A stretch of DNA of 64,000 nucleotides. Origin: Neonectria sp. B-13. Taxonomy: Eukaryota; Ascomycota; Sordariomycetes; Hypocreales; Nectriaceae. Location: positions 5,025,296-5,089,295 of the forward strand of contig NOKP01000001.1 of NCBI GenBank assembly GCA_002682825.1, given 5' to 3'. This document shows positions 1 to 12,196 of the stretch, one piece after another. The notes under the pieces are model-generated. The model was not told where the DNA came from. It did no database searches and was given only the letters and a program-made list of their open reading frames with translations. How positions within the stretch are numbered: the first letter of the stretch is position 1; every line of letters starts with the position of its first letter. The translations under genes and the position numbers were made by a program.

Positions 1-230
1 AAACATCAAAGCTGGAAATCCAGCACACACACTCCTTTGCCAGTCTCCGTCCCGATCAACACCCTTTTAACCCTTGGGCACACACGCCCTCCTTCTTTGT
101 CTTCTCATATCTATCATTCTTCGTCCTGTCCTCGTCACAACACCGGGCTCCCTATATCGAGGGCTGGTATCGCAAACTTGTAGAAACAAAACGCCAGTTC
201 TCCTTCTCGTCATGGGACGGCGCTGGGTGT

Positions 231-3200
231 TTACAGCGGCTTGCCACCGATGAAGTCAGACCACTGGCGGACTTCGGAGGGAATACCCTCAGTGCGGGGA
301 AGCTTCTCGCTCATGCACTGAGCGAAGAGGATGGCAGTCTACAAGCCAAGTTAGTTCATGGACGACGCAACACTCACTCGACTGGAAGGGAACATACCTG
401 GGGCTCCATGAATAGGGGGACGCCAAAGTCGACGGCATTTCGGCGCATAACGTAGTCAACATCCAGGGTGGTCTTGGCTCGGGCCTGAGCCAGGTTGAAA
501 GCACCACGGATGTCGTACTTCTGGAAGACTTCACGGAGAGCTCGCTTGTCCTCTACGGGGAACTCGATGATCTCGACCTCGACCTTGTGCTTGGAGCTCG
601 ACTCGATGAACTCCTTGACCTCGGGGACGGCAGCGTACAGCTTGTATCCGAGAGGGGCGACAAAGTCGATGACCTGGGTAAGCCAGGGCTTGCTGACATC
701 ACCACCAAAGAGGAGACCCTCACCCGGCTCGGGCATGCGGAAGTTCATGGTAGACTGGAGCGAAGTCCAGTAGGCCTCGATCAGATCCTTGCCAAAGCAA
801 GCAATCTCACCGGTAGAGGCCATCTCAACGCCGAGGAAGGGATCGGCACCGGCCAAACGGGTCCAGGAGAACTGGGGAACCTTGGTCGCGAGGTAATCAC
901 GCTTGACAGCCATGAGATCAGTGGCCTCAGGGACACCCTTGCCAACAAGAGCCTTGGTGGCGACCTCAATGAAGTTGGTGCCTAGGACCTTACTAACGAA
1001 GGGGAATGATCGAGAGGCACGCAAGTTGCACTCAATAACCTTCAGGAGGGGCTCGCCACCCTCAGGGTTCTCAGCCTTGATGATTTGCATGTTGAAGGGG
1101 CCGGTGATCTTCCACGCCTTGGCAACCTTCTCAGCGATGTCCTTGACACGGTCCATGATGCTCTGATCGAGGTTGACAGGGGGGAGGACGAGAGTAGCAT
1201 CACCGGAGTGGACACCAGCCTGCTCAATGTGCTCGCTAACGGCATGGACGACTAGGTTGCCCTGGGAAGCAACACCATCGACATCAATCTCCTCAGCACC
1301 CTCAATGAACTTGGTGATGACAACGGGGTGGTCGGGAGAAACGTTACTGGCAGCCTCGAGCTTCTCCTTGAGATCCTCCTGGCTTTGAATGACAGTCATG
1401 GCGGCACCAGACAAGACATAGCTGGGGCGAACCAGGACAGGGTATCCAACCGCATCAGCAAACTCCTCGGCGGCCTTGACGGAGGTGAGCTCCTTCCAGG
1501 CAGGCTGATCAACGCCAATGCTGTCGAGAATCTCAGAAAACTTCTGACGATCTTCGGCCTTGTCAATGTCCTTAGGGTCGGTTCCGAGGACATTGGCACC
1601 ACCAGTCTCCTGGAGTCGGAGGGCGATGTTCTGAGGCAGCTGACCACCGACAGAGACAACAACGCCAGAAGCGTTCTCGAGCTCATAGATATCCATGACT
1701 CGCTCGTAGCTCAGCTCCTCAAAGTACAGCTTATCAGCAGTATCGAAATCAGTGGAATACGTCTCGGGATTGTACTTTTGATAAAAGTTAGCAGGTGCCC
1801 TGTTGTAAGAGAGCAGAAGAGGAAAATGTTCCGGGAGGTTAGGGTGGGTAGTGTTCAGGTTAGGAGTAGTGTTTAGGTTAGGAGTAGTGTTCAGGTTAGG
1901 AGTAGTGTTCAGGTTAGGTAGGGTAGGGTTCGAGTTAGGGACAGGACCAGCCAAGGTGCAAAAGTCCCTGTAGAAAGGAGATGGCTCAACTTACGTTGAT
2001 CATGACAGTCTTCTCGCCCATCTCTCGCAGAGTCTGAGTTGCGCTAACGGCACACCAATCGAACTCGACGGAGCTACCAATTCGGTACACGCCGCTTCCG
2101 AGGATGATTGTGCCCTTGTCCTCAAAGGTGACATCATGGGAGGAGCCGTTGTAAGTGGTGTACAGGTAGTTGGTGTCGGCAGGGAACTCGGCGGCCAGGG
2201 TATCAATCTTCTTGACCCAAGGATGAATGCCAAAGGCCAATCGGTAGGCACGGACCTCGTCCTCAGTGCTCTTCACAGCCGTCGCAATCTGTCGATCCGA
2301 GAAACCCAACTTCTTGGCCTTCATGACCTGGTCCTTCTTCAAGGCTTGGAGGCCACCGGCAGCCTCAAGGTCCCGGGTGCAGTTGACGATGTTCTGCAGC
2401 TTGTAGAGGAACCACTTGTCAATCTTAGTCAGGTCGTGGACCTTGTCGACGGAGTAGTTCTCGTGAAGCATGGCCTGGCCGACAGCAAGCCATCGACGAT
2501 CGGTAGGGTTCTGCAGCTCATAGTCGAGATCATCGAAATGGTCGCCCTGGAATCCGGAAAACCTAGGATCGACCTGGCGAATGGCCTTCTGGAAAGACTC
2601 CTCGAAAGTACGGCCGATGGCCATGACCTCGCCAACCGATTTCATGGCACTGCCAATGTCACGCTTAACATGCTGGAACTTGGCCAAGTCCCATCGAGGG
2701 ATCTTAGTAACGATGTAATCCAGAGAAGGCTCGAAGTTGGCGGTAGTGGTCTTGGTGACTGCGTTCGGTAACTCGGGGAGGGTGTGGCCGAGACCGATCT
2801 TGGCAGCAGTGTAGGCCAGGGGATATCCAGTGGCCTTGGAGGCCAAAGCAGAAGATCGGGAGAGACGGGCGTTGACCTCAATGACACGGTAGTCAAGGCC
2901 ATCGGGCTGGAGGGCATACTGAACGTTACACTCGCCAACCACACCGAGATGTCGGACGATCTTGATGGCAGCAGTTCGGAGCATGTGATACTCCTCATCA
3001 CTCAAGGTCTGGCTGGGAGCCACGACAATTGAGTCGCCCGTGTGAATACCCAGAGGATCGAAGTTCTCCATGTTGCAGACTGTAATGCAGTTGTTGTTGG
3101 CATCACGGACAACCTCGTACTCGACCTCCTTCCAGCCCTTGAGAGACTTCTCGACGAGGATCTGGGGTGAGAGGGTGAGAGACCGGGCAGCCATGTTGCG

Positions 3201-4135
3201 AAGCTCGTCCTTGTTATTGGCGAAGCCCGATCCCAGGCCACCTAGAGCATAAGCGGCACGAACAATGATAGGATAGCCGATCTTGTCAGCGGCATCGAGA
3301 GCCTCCTCAATGGTGCCCACGGCAATGGACTTGGCGATGGGGATGTCGATCTCCTCGAGAGCCTTCGCAAACAGGTCACGATCCTCAGAGAGCTCCAGGG
3401 TCCTCACGCTAGTACCCAGAACCTTGACGCCGTACTTCTCGAAAAGACCCAGTCGCTCCATCTCAACACCGAGGTTGAGGGCAGTCTGACCACCGAAGGA
3501 CAGGAAGATGCCATCGGGCTTCTCCTTCTCGATGACATGGGTGACATACTCGGCAGTGACGGGGAGGTAGTAAACCTCGTCAGCAAGACTGTGGTTTGTC
3601 TGGATGGTGGCGATATTGGGGTTGATGAGGACAGAGGCGACACCAGCTTCCTTGAGAGCCTTCAGGGCCTGGGAACCTGTGTTGGAGACCAGTATCAGCC
3701 AAGAGCTCTCATTTACACGAGGGCATTGTGGGTCACAAGACTCCCCCAGGTTGGGAAGAGATTGGGAACCAGCAACAAGCAGCACGAACCTGAGTAGTCG
3801 AACTCTCCGGCCTGGCCAATGGCCAGACCACCGCTTCCAATGACGAGAACCTTCTTGACGTTGACCGTCTGCCTCGGCTTGATAACCCCACTTTCGAGGT
3901 AGGCCTTGGGGTTCGGGGCGGGCTGGGCGGCCGCGGAGCTGTAGGGGCGGACAATGGAGATCTTTCCGATGCTCTTCGACTGTGCGGGCTTGGTCGTGGC
4001 GATGGAGACGCGGGAGTAGGATGCGAAGGCGGCCGAGGAGAATGAGCGAACTGGCAAAGTTCGAGGCATACGGCGTCCAAATCGGAGCAAAGCCGGAGCT
4101 CGGCCAGCGATGGAGGCAACCATGTTGGCAGGCAT
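231..4135 (-). CDS. CPA2: Carbamoyl-phosphate synthase, arginine-specific, large chain
   Basis: Makes carbamoyl phosphate from ammonia (channelled from the small glutaminase subunit), bicarbonate and two ATP for arginine synthesis. Model of four exons on the minus strand: 4135-3790, 3676-1995, 1774-398, 338-231; introns 113, 220 and 59 bp; 1170 aa, a normal length for the family. The first ~70 residues are rich in Arg, Ser and Ala with almost no acidic residues, which fits a mitochondrial presequence and the arginine-specific rather than the CAD-type enzyme. The N-terminal half begins with the [18 protein letters not shown] motif and carries the first ATP-grasp unit. The second half repeats the ATP-grasp fold, and the last ~150 residues form the MGS-like regulatory domain. 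The junction after VMIN joins YNPETYS, a core family motif, which fixes the 220-bp intron. N. crassa calls this gene arg-3. It is complete, with stop TAA at 231-233. Confidence 0.95.
1851..1922. repeat. 18-bp minisatellite inside the second CPA2 intron
   Basis: Four head-to-tail copies of an 18-bp unit (gtgttcaggttaggagta; the second copy has one C-to-T change and the fourth diverges at its end), all within the 220-bp intron 1775-1994. Because 18 is a multiple of 3, the minus strand reads as a repeated PNLNTT hexapeptide and stays open into the next exon, so an automatic gene caller could wrongly start an exon here. The flanks contain telomere-like taggg words. Confidence 0.9.
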
Positions 4136-7100
4136 TGCGGCGGTGATGCAGGCAGATCAATGCGTAAATGGCACCGTCCCGCTGGCAGGCTTGCCCTTCT
4201 GAATCCCGATTGAGGCTTCTGGGTCGTGACGTGAAGGAGACAGAGCGGGTGACTCTTTGAAATGTGGTGGGGAAGAAGAAGAGGCAGAGTCTGGAGAGGA
4301 AAAAGGCGGTACAAGACCACACTGATAAGATAAGGTCGACGAAAATTCTGGTTTGTGACCGCGTGGGCGGGAAGTACTTTACCTGCGTCGATTGTAGGGA
4401 AAAGTACCCTGACCCCTCGCATAGCACTAGCATGGAAGAGACGCAAGGGACGTAACTGCTGAAGCTCGCCCCAACATTTTGGGACCCGTCTTTTGTGTCT
4501 CCTCTGTGACTCTAACGCTCCGTTGTGAGTCCGATCTGGAGGACAGAGGGATGAAGGTTTTTTTTAATTAACGCATGAGTAACTGGGTCACAAGCCTATA
4601 GGAGAGGTTCAAGGCGTGATCTTGGTGCTCCCGCGTGCTCCCGCGTGCTGTGTTGACTCGATTTGCACATGCATGTGAGCATAAGTTTTTCCATCTACTA
4701 ATTACTTGCATCTTTCCTCGGTGTTCGAGTGCGATTGCGGAGGATTCCAGTGCGTAATGGTTCGTTAATCGGACCTGCAGCCAACTACAGGCGTAGGTTC
4801 TGTTCCTAAGTCGGGACCAGCTTGGGAGCTCTGGTAGAAGCTTCATCCTACAAATGAATTGACTACTTGGAGTACTGTACCTCGAGATGCCGTCACTTCA
4901 TACATACGTCGTCGTTGAGGTAGCAGTCACCTAAGCTTAGTCTCCCACCTTTCATCTTGCACTTACACATAGCTACTCCGTAATCAATTTTGCGATCGCG
5001 TTCGCGACTAAAAAAGACGCCGACAATGGCGGGACAAAAAGATGACGCTGCTGCGTGTCACGCCGCTATCGGTTGAACGCACGTGCCCAAACCTAGCTCA
5101 ACCCCTGCGCACACCTTTACCTTCAAGTTGCTATGGCCAGTGGATTCCATCTCCTCACGATGGAAAAAATCGTGACCTCCCCATATGAGGGAAACTACCT
5201 AGCAGGTAGTAGCTTAGATTGTTTTGATAGCTGGTAGCTTGCTTTTATTTGTTTATTAGGAAGTTGCTATTGGCAAGATCTCTCTGTATGCTTGGTACCT
5301 CCCTCACCGCCGAGCACTTGCAACCCTAGGGGTTAAGATATGATGTGCGCATACGTAGCGTATTTTCAAACAGCCGATTGATGATGGAACAACTTCACAT
5401 CTCCTCCAGCCCTACGGGTGTCACTTTTGTACCTTTTGGTTTGCGACGCGTCTGGATTCTTTTATCTACCCCAGGAAGTCTACACACCTGGGTAACTGAC
5501 AGGGCCCAGTATATTTAAAGGGGCTCGAAGTCACGTCACCCATCTATCTACCCTAGGTACTAAGTGATTGATGCCTACTTACACGGAACCGAGTTAGCCT
5601 CGAACCACTAGTATTACCTACTGCATTAAGATGTCTGACTACCCGTTAACTAACTATGAGGTCAGTAACTTACCCAGCGTAATCGAGAGACACACGCACG
5701 CTCCTTCCAGTAACCGGCCGATACGTCGTTTGGCATTGTTCCACTTGAACAGCAGTGAGACACCTCACGTTGCTGTAAGGCGGAGCCTCAGACGCGGGGA
5801 ACTTTAGCCCTATCCACCGAACGCTGACCGCCAATTGCACTTTGTTTTCAATATGATGTGTGAACATCATGTGCTGCGCGCCTGCTTACCAAGGACATTT
5901 TACTCTGCTGTCTACTCGGCGTCATGCTTCCCTCCTCATGGGAACGCAGCATCATTCCCAATATGCTTCAGCGATCTTGGAGCAAAACTTCAATTAGCTA
6001 TCCCACCAAATCTGCTGCTTTAAGAATCCCCATTCCACGCCGGATTACATTATCTTCGCTGTAAGTGATGCCCCGAGAATACACCGAGACAGCTGCTTCG
6101 AGTATTTTGACCGCAAACGAGGTGAATATGACGATTCTCATGAGTTTAATATGCTATCAAATCCTCAGATTTACAGGTTCTCTCACCACACTCTCACACT
6201 CATACTTATCCCCTAGTGAAGAAGGTGTCTCGAAGTTGTCAACAACAGCGTTTTCGAGCTCGTGGCTGACATCTCTGAATTTGCAGCACCTGGCAAGAGG
6301 CCTCCCTAGGTCATCGCCGAGATTAAGGCTATCGATGACCGTTAAGCTCCCGCAGAGCCTCACCTGAGGTCCGTTAAGAAGACCGAGTAAGGAGAACTCA
6401 CCTAATCTGGTGCGAGTCCATTGAAGAACTAGAAAACCCCAATCCAACGTGACCTCTCCTTCTCTCAGTTGGTTCAGGCAACTGACTGAATAAGTCTCTT
6501 TATTTTCGGGAACTTGTGACTTGTTATTGGAATGGTTTAGCCTTCGCTGCGAAGCTCTAAACGGAGTTCAAAACTAGATTACTACCGAGCGACCTTTTGT
6601 TTTCTGTCTCACACGTGAAACCTCCGATGACATACTCATGGTGAACTAAAATCCCGCCTCTCGTCTGTAAGCGTTTCCAAGAAACCGAGACTATTTGACA
6701 CGGTTCTTAACACAGTGCCCATAACCACGAAATGGTTGTTACTGTTATTTCTGACTGCCAACTGGATTTGGAGAACATTCTTACTGTACCGGGAATCAGT
6801 CGGCGTTGATTCACTCAGATAACTCCTTACAAAAAAGCGGTTTCCTTCTGTGGCCGTCGGACCTGGGCAGCTTGGTATTTGGTATACGGCGGTGCCGTGT
6901 AATTGGAAACGTTTGCTTGAACTTCCGAGAAAAAGACGTGTTTCATGCCCAACGGCGCTGTACCACGAACAAAAGGCTGACTTTTCGAGAGAACAACGAT
7001 CCTCCCAAATTCACACTCCACTATATATTCTCGCCGAGCATCAACTTATTAGTCTCCTCTTGGAGAAGTGCAAATATATTTGACCTACCATATCCGACAA

Positions 7101-7176
7101 AAGACAAAGCAACAAGAACCCAACCAACTATCGCAATAACCGATTTAAACAACCGACACTAGTTAGCACCATCAAA
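4136..7176. other. Gene-poor intergenic stretch, promoter of CPA2 at its left end
   Basis: No open frame here shows a recognisable protein; the longest (about 100 codons near 6065-6367) has an antisense frame of similar length and no family features. The stretch looks more AT-rich than the coding parts. The left few hundred bases should hold the CPA2 promoter and leader. The right end has a TATA-like tatatatt at 7022-7029, about 150 bp before the next start codon, and repeated caacaac/aaccaac words just before that ATG. Confidence 0.6.
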
Positions 7177-8382
7177 ATGTGCTATCAACTTTCTCTCTTC
7201 CACTGCCGCCACCTGAAACGAGAACGTGTCCCATGCCGTCTCGTGGAGCGCCGTAAGACCAAGCTCTTCGGCCCTCTCCTCAACTGTTTCAGCCCAGAGC
7301 TGCCATGCAGCCGCCTTCTGAAAGACCTCGAGAAACTGAACCGAGCTTGCGAAGCCTGTAGGCGAAAGCCGCTCGAGGGGTGGTCGCTGCGCAACAAAGG
7401 CCATATTATATCCCAGCCAATTACTGGTTACATTCAGAATCAGCCGCATTGGCAGAGACAGGTCCCGAGACGACCCCCAAGACCCAGCCGCGATGAGCTA
7501 GAATCGGTGCAGATACCAAGACGAACCCCACGATAGAGTCGTGATGAGGAGCATCTAGTACAGATTCTAGAAACAAACCCAAGAGACAACAAGGATGAGA
7601 AGGGATCGCTCCCGATCCGAAGCAACTTAGAACAAAGATGGGCCAGGCAACGTGCCCGAGGAGACGATATATTCTGGTGGTTGGCCCAAGCCTCAACCGA
7701 GAGTCGCGACCAGGAGAACCCGGCACACATCCCGTGGCAATACTCAAGACAGAGCCGTGATGGAGAAGACCTTATGCAAAGCCACGACAGCTCGAGATGG
7801 GCTACAAGTCGGCGGCGAGCCCCGAGAGAGAACGTAGTATGGTGGCTGGCCTTTCCTGAGCCCGACAGGCTACACCCAACCCAGCCCCTACACACTGAGG
7901 CTCGCCTACTAGTCTCTCGCACCCATTCTCGAGAAGAGCTGGTGACAGAGAATGTGACACCCCTAAAGGAGTCGCACGAGCCCAAAGCTTTGCAGCAGAC
8001 AACAGAAACGTGTACGATTGTCGATGAGATGACCAATAATCCCAATCGCCTGGGAATATCTGAACCTAACGTAACGAGCCCAGTTCCGCGACCGGACGAC
8101 CTATATTCATTAGGACAACTAGAGACTTCTCGCCACAGTGGCTCCAGCAATACCAAGTGTCAAGAACTAGTGAATAATGGAGATATCACAAAAGGCAGCC
8201 GGGCAGACCAAGGTGGTGGTTTCAAGGACGGATCAAAGAAACTAAAGAAGGTCTTTCCGTCCAAATCTGCGGCGACCCGCCAGCTTGGGAAGAAAATCCT
8301 GATTCGGATAAGATTGCGTTGGAATGACTCGTGTGAGTCCTTTGTCTGCGAGAGAGCACGAATTGAGGAGAGCATCATGTGA
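7177..8382 (+). pseudogene. Unknown Cys-rich MCYQ-type gene with one in-frame TAG; pseudogene, spliced gene or readthrough
   Basis: From the ATG at 7177 (good context, atcaaaATG) one frame stays open for 402 codons, broken only by TAG at 7534-7536 (codon 120). The first part starts with MCYQ and has spaced cysteines at residues 2, 10, 20, 37, 44, 57 and 60, resembling small fungal hypothetical proteins that begin MCYQ/MCYK. Downstream the protein is Arg/Ser/Glu-rich with recurring SRDE-like and WWLA words, so the middle looks built from degenerate repeats. A possible in-frame intron at 7462-7563 (GT...CAG, 102 nt, phase 0) would remove the stop and give 367 aa, but its donor is poor and I see no good branch point. 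Function is not recognised. The choice between a nonsense-mutated gene, a spliced gene and readthrough is open. Confidence 0.45.
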
Positions 8383-9066
8383 GCAGCCGCAGAAATCAGA
8401 CGACGCACACGAGATGAAAGTAATGTTTTTGCCCGGGGCTATCACGAGCCCATGGGTTTCCATACCTAATTGAGCGAGTAGAGGTTCCATCAGCCCATGA
8501 AATATGTAAATTAGTGTATGCAGTAGGATAATCAATGGACAATTGACCGTAGACCATCCTTCGGGAGTCAAAAAAGTTTCATTCAAACCTAACTACGCTC
8601 GCATCCGAGACAGCTCACTGCTCTTGTGAGTATCGTTCATCCTCCAACAGACCAAAACATTCTTCATCGTACATGTCTCCCGCCGGTAAAAAAAAAAAAA
8701 AAGGGTGTATACAAATGTGACTGTAGCCCTGAAATGGGGAAGGGATGGCTAGGTAAAATAGATGAGAACTGGAAGATAGTTACAGCACGCTTGGATATAT
8801 CATGCAGGGGTGGATGGCACGCATCCTGTCTCCATAATAGAAGACCCATCAACTCTTTCTTTTGATGATGATGATGATGATGATGTCTCATCTCCTTCTC
8901 CTCCGCCTCGTCCGTTGAGGCCTATATGGTAGCCGTAGCTGTAGCTGCAATAGCTCTGTTAATGGTGGCGCCTTTGTCGAATTTTGATATGGTATGTCAT
9001 GGCCTCGATGAATTTGACCAAGTTGTGATATTGTGTTCGAGGATGATATATCGTCGGCGGAGTGGT
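8383..9066. other. Intergenic, with poly-A and GAT simple repeats
   Basis: No gene is seen. It holds a run of 15 A at 8688-8702 and a (GAT)7 microsatellite at about 8864-8885. The right part is the 3' flank of the Mpo1-like gene. Confidence 0.7.
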
Positions 9067-9933
9067 TCATTGGGCCTTTCCATTCTTGGACTGGGCCCTG
9101 AACTTTACAATTTCCACCTGGACCTTCTTCTCGACGCGAGCCTGCAACTCGGGACGGTAGCCGAGCGTAAAGAGAAGCTCGAGCCAGACGAACATGGGGG
9201 CGAGGAAGAGAGCCTGGACAAGGTTGTCGAGAAGAGCGGGGGCCCGACCCTCAAAGACGCCGTGTCCAACGAACTGCATGATCCAGCAGAAGACATGAAG
9301 GGCCAGGGCCCCCTTGAGGGTCGTCTCAGGATCTTGCGAGCGCAAGTAGTTGCCGAAGGCGGCACCACCCATACAGAAAGAGCCGAGGAGGAAGCCGGCG
9401 AAGGGCTCCAGAAGCAAGTAAAGCGAGGCGTAGACGAAGGCAGCGATTGTGCCAAGATTGAGATCAAGGTAAGGGACGGTAAGCCATGTTGGGAGGTGGA
9501 TTAGGGTTCCGGTATATGTGGCCTGAATGGTGTCGTCAGAATACGAGATGTGTTGGGGGGGTTTGGCGTTTTAGGGCTCCGAGAGAGCCGGGGAGGGGGA
9601 TCGTAAGCATCAAGAGAGAGAACAGAACAAACCATTGTAAAGGCCGAGACCAGAATGAGGGGAACGCATATCATATGAATGACTATATTGACAGAGTTAT
9701 GGTGGTAGGCACCATACTAAGAGAATAGAGCGTTAGTCAAACTCCAAGCGGAACAAATGACGGGTTGGCCCGGTCATCAGGGGAACGACAAATGGGCGAC
9801 ACAAGAGAGTGAGAGCAAGGAAATACATGGATAAACAGGAAATTGAAGAAGAGGAAGAAGAAGAAGAAGAAAAAAGGTGAAGAGGATGCGGGGCGCTTAC
9901 AAAGGTCAACTGACGTTCAAGATCCAGCGTCAT
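9067..9933 (-). CDS. Mpo1/YGL010w-type ER membrane protein (2-hydroxy fatty acid dioxygenase family)
   Basis: Yeast Mpo1 is an Fe(II)-dependent ER dioxygenase that shortens 2-hydroxy fatty acids in phytosphingosine breakdown; this protein has the family layout. Exons on the minus strand: 9933-9901, 9716-9633, 9522-9067; introns 184 and 110 bp; 190 aa, the family's length. Exon 1 gives MTLDLERQLTF. Exon 2 gives the YHHNSVNIVIH block with the conserved histidines, followed by a hydrophobic VPLILVSAF segment. Exon 3 carries two or three more membrane segments and a second histidine-containing stretch around LHVFCWIMQFVGHGVFEG. The C-terminus is short and basic. The first intron contains a (TTC)n polypyrimidine tract in the sense direction. 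The start is chosen because its reading joins the family motif without a gap. Confidence 0.9.
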
Positions 9934-12196
9934 GGTTGCTGTGGGAAGTGGCGTAGATGGAAGTAAGTAGAGAGTGAGTGAAAGCTGCAGTGAGCAGGCA
10001 GGATGGAATGGACGCTGGAGAAGAATGAATAGTCGACCAAGGGTGGCCCGAGTGCCCTGTAGGTCGCGAGTAGCTTGGCAAGGCAGGTACGGAGTCTGGA
10101 CGTATGGAGGCTAGTCGTGTGCTTCGTAGGACCAAGTAGGCTTGGCGGAGCGTTGTTTTCGGTTGCTATCCGGAGTTGGTGGTCCTGGCGCGAGATGCAA
10201 GGCGGTGGGAAAATCCGGGGGAAATGATGGCGGATGGGATGAAGTGAGATGGAGATGGAAGAAGACAGTGTGCAATGAGACGAAATGGGGTGATGGGGGA
10301 TTATTTATGACCCGAGGCTGAATGGTCGACCGCGTCCCGTTTAAGAAGACAGAGCGTGGGAGCGAGTGCAGCCGAGCGAGGAGGAGGAGGAGGAGGAGGC
10401 GGACGGAATGTCACGATGCGAGAGGAGTACCCGAAAGAGGAGAGAGTTGTGTCGCTTCCACAGCAAGGTGTTGCGTTGTTCATGTGCCTTTTGTCTTTGT
10501 CTGGTCTGGCCTGGTCCGCCGCCAGCTCAGGCTTGAACGTGGGGCGGTGCCTCGGAACAACTCCTTTCCCCCCTCATTCCCACAGTCTCCAAAAGGAGCA
10601 GGTAAGTTAAGGCACTGTTAGTCCAACCATTTCCTTTCCTCTGGTCGCCTAAATCCTTACGACGTGGTATTCTCCAGGACGCGCTGGTCATGCCAGAAAC
10701 GTAGCCGCAAATCCCTGCCTCGTTCCCCAGGTTTGGCCGTCTGTCTCGGGCTCCTCTTCCAGCTTCCAGACTTCCACTCTTCCCTTGCCAGTCACGCCAT
10801 CGTCGGACACAAGGACGCCGCGGGTAGTTATAACCATTGGCCTCAGCAAATTCCCACGAGTAGACAGTCACATAGAATAGCTGCAGTGGCCGGCGCCCAC
10901 TTTGGAACAAGGTACTCATCCTTGTGTCGGTTTTCCATGTCGGAACATTCGCGACCCACTGTTCCCGTCTTATCCATTGTGCTACTAGACTATGTACTGC
11001 TGATGCCGGCTTATATTGCGCAGCGATTGACTGGTGGAGCTGCGGGAGCTGGTGGACTGACGGCCGATGCAAGTTTTCGGGCATGCTCGTAGATGTCGTT
11101 GCTGCGAAGGCACCTGGAAGCACTGAAGGGCATTTGCAGGGGGCTGGGTTCTCGCTGACAGTCTGGAGCCTGCGTTCCCGTCGGGTTCCTGCATGTAGCC
11201 TTTCAGGCCCTCCCCATTGTTTGCCCAGTATTGTTCGGTGTATATATGTGATGAATTCCACCTGGGCACCTCGGGGTCACATATACTTATGCTTCTTTCT
11301 ACCAAAGCAAGGAGTGGGACCTGGGTCGGTGGCTGCCGCCTCACAAGGAATCACTATTCCTCTGTTCTCACTCCATCCACGGGCATTTACACGAAAGTTC
11401 ACACAGCCATTGGTCTTGAACATCGGCAGTGGAATAATAGAAGAAGCCCTACGGTATTTCGCATGCTACTTTAAGCTTCTAGTTACCCGCCTGGGTAAGT
11501 AAGTATGAAGCTAATACGGCAGAGTCTCAGCATCAACCATGGATCACTCCTGCAACCGGGTTGTCCTGGAAGCCCTTGGCAGGTCTTCGTCCAACAAAGA
11601 ATCGACGCACAGACCACCCGACCTTGCGCGACTCCCCAACTCCCCGACCACGCGCGCGCTCTCAGCCATGACTGGGCAAGATTTCTGCCGCCACGGGCCC
11701 TTCTCAGCCTCGCCGCCAGACAAACCTCCTTCACCATCACCCTCACTTTCCACCGACCCATCTGCGTCGGGAAGGCCAGCGGCGAAACCTCCACTCAACG
11801 CTCGACGACGGCGGGTGCTTGTGTGTAGTCTGGAGTCTTTCCCTTTGCGTTCGCCTTTGCGCCCTGGCGACTCCTTTGCTCCATCCCTCTCGAGTCCGTC
11901 CCATCCATCGCATCGCGCGACGCCCGCCCCGTGAGCCGCCGTCTGCTCCTCGTCGATTGTCGCCGTTCCTTCGAATTCGGCTCGTCCTCGTCACGTCGCT
12001 GCTCCGCTCTAGCAACATAGGTAGCTGGCCGGAAGAGTAGCGCTTGAGCCCCGACCCCTGTGGAAGTTTCTGTTCCTCTCCTCGACGCCCCCGATTACGA
12101 CGACCTGCCTGCTCAGCAGCCCCATCCATCGTCCTCGAACCGACCGAATCTTCTCCCTGGCCGCCTACGCTCGTCGGCTCCCGCACCGTCTTCATC
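9934..12196. other. Divergent intergenic region between the Mpo1-like gene and RPB7
   Basis: Both flanking genes read away from this 2.3-kb stretch, so it should hold two promoters and leaders. There is a (GAG)7 microsatellite at about 10378-10399. From about 11,540 the plus strand becomes C/T-rich, as is typical of leaders in these fungi, up to the RPB7 start. Several open frames of 100-240 codons on both strands (for example 10527-11261 minus) have random-looking composition and I do not call them genes. Confidence 0.6.

Noticed and set aside
1851..1960. Telomere-like taggg/ttagg words
   Set aside because: The unit is 18 bp and not TTAGGG, it lies inside an intron, and genes continue on both sides, so this is a minisatellite and not a telomere remnant.
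7440..8156. 238-codon minus-strand frame opposite the MCYQ gene
   Set aside because: Cys/Ser/Leu-rich mirror of the plus-strand frame. The plus strand has the better start context and recognisable MCYQ head.
10527..11261. 244-codon minus-strand frame
   Set aside because: Random-looking residue content, overlapping plus-strand frames of similar size, no intron-exon support and no motif.
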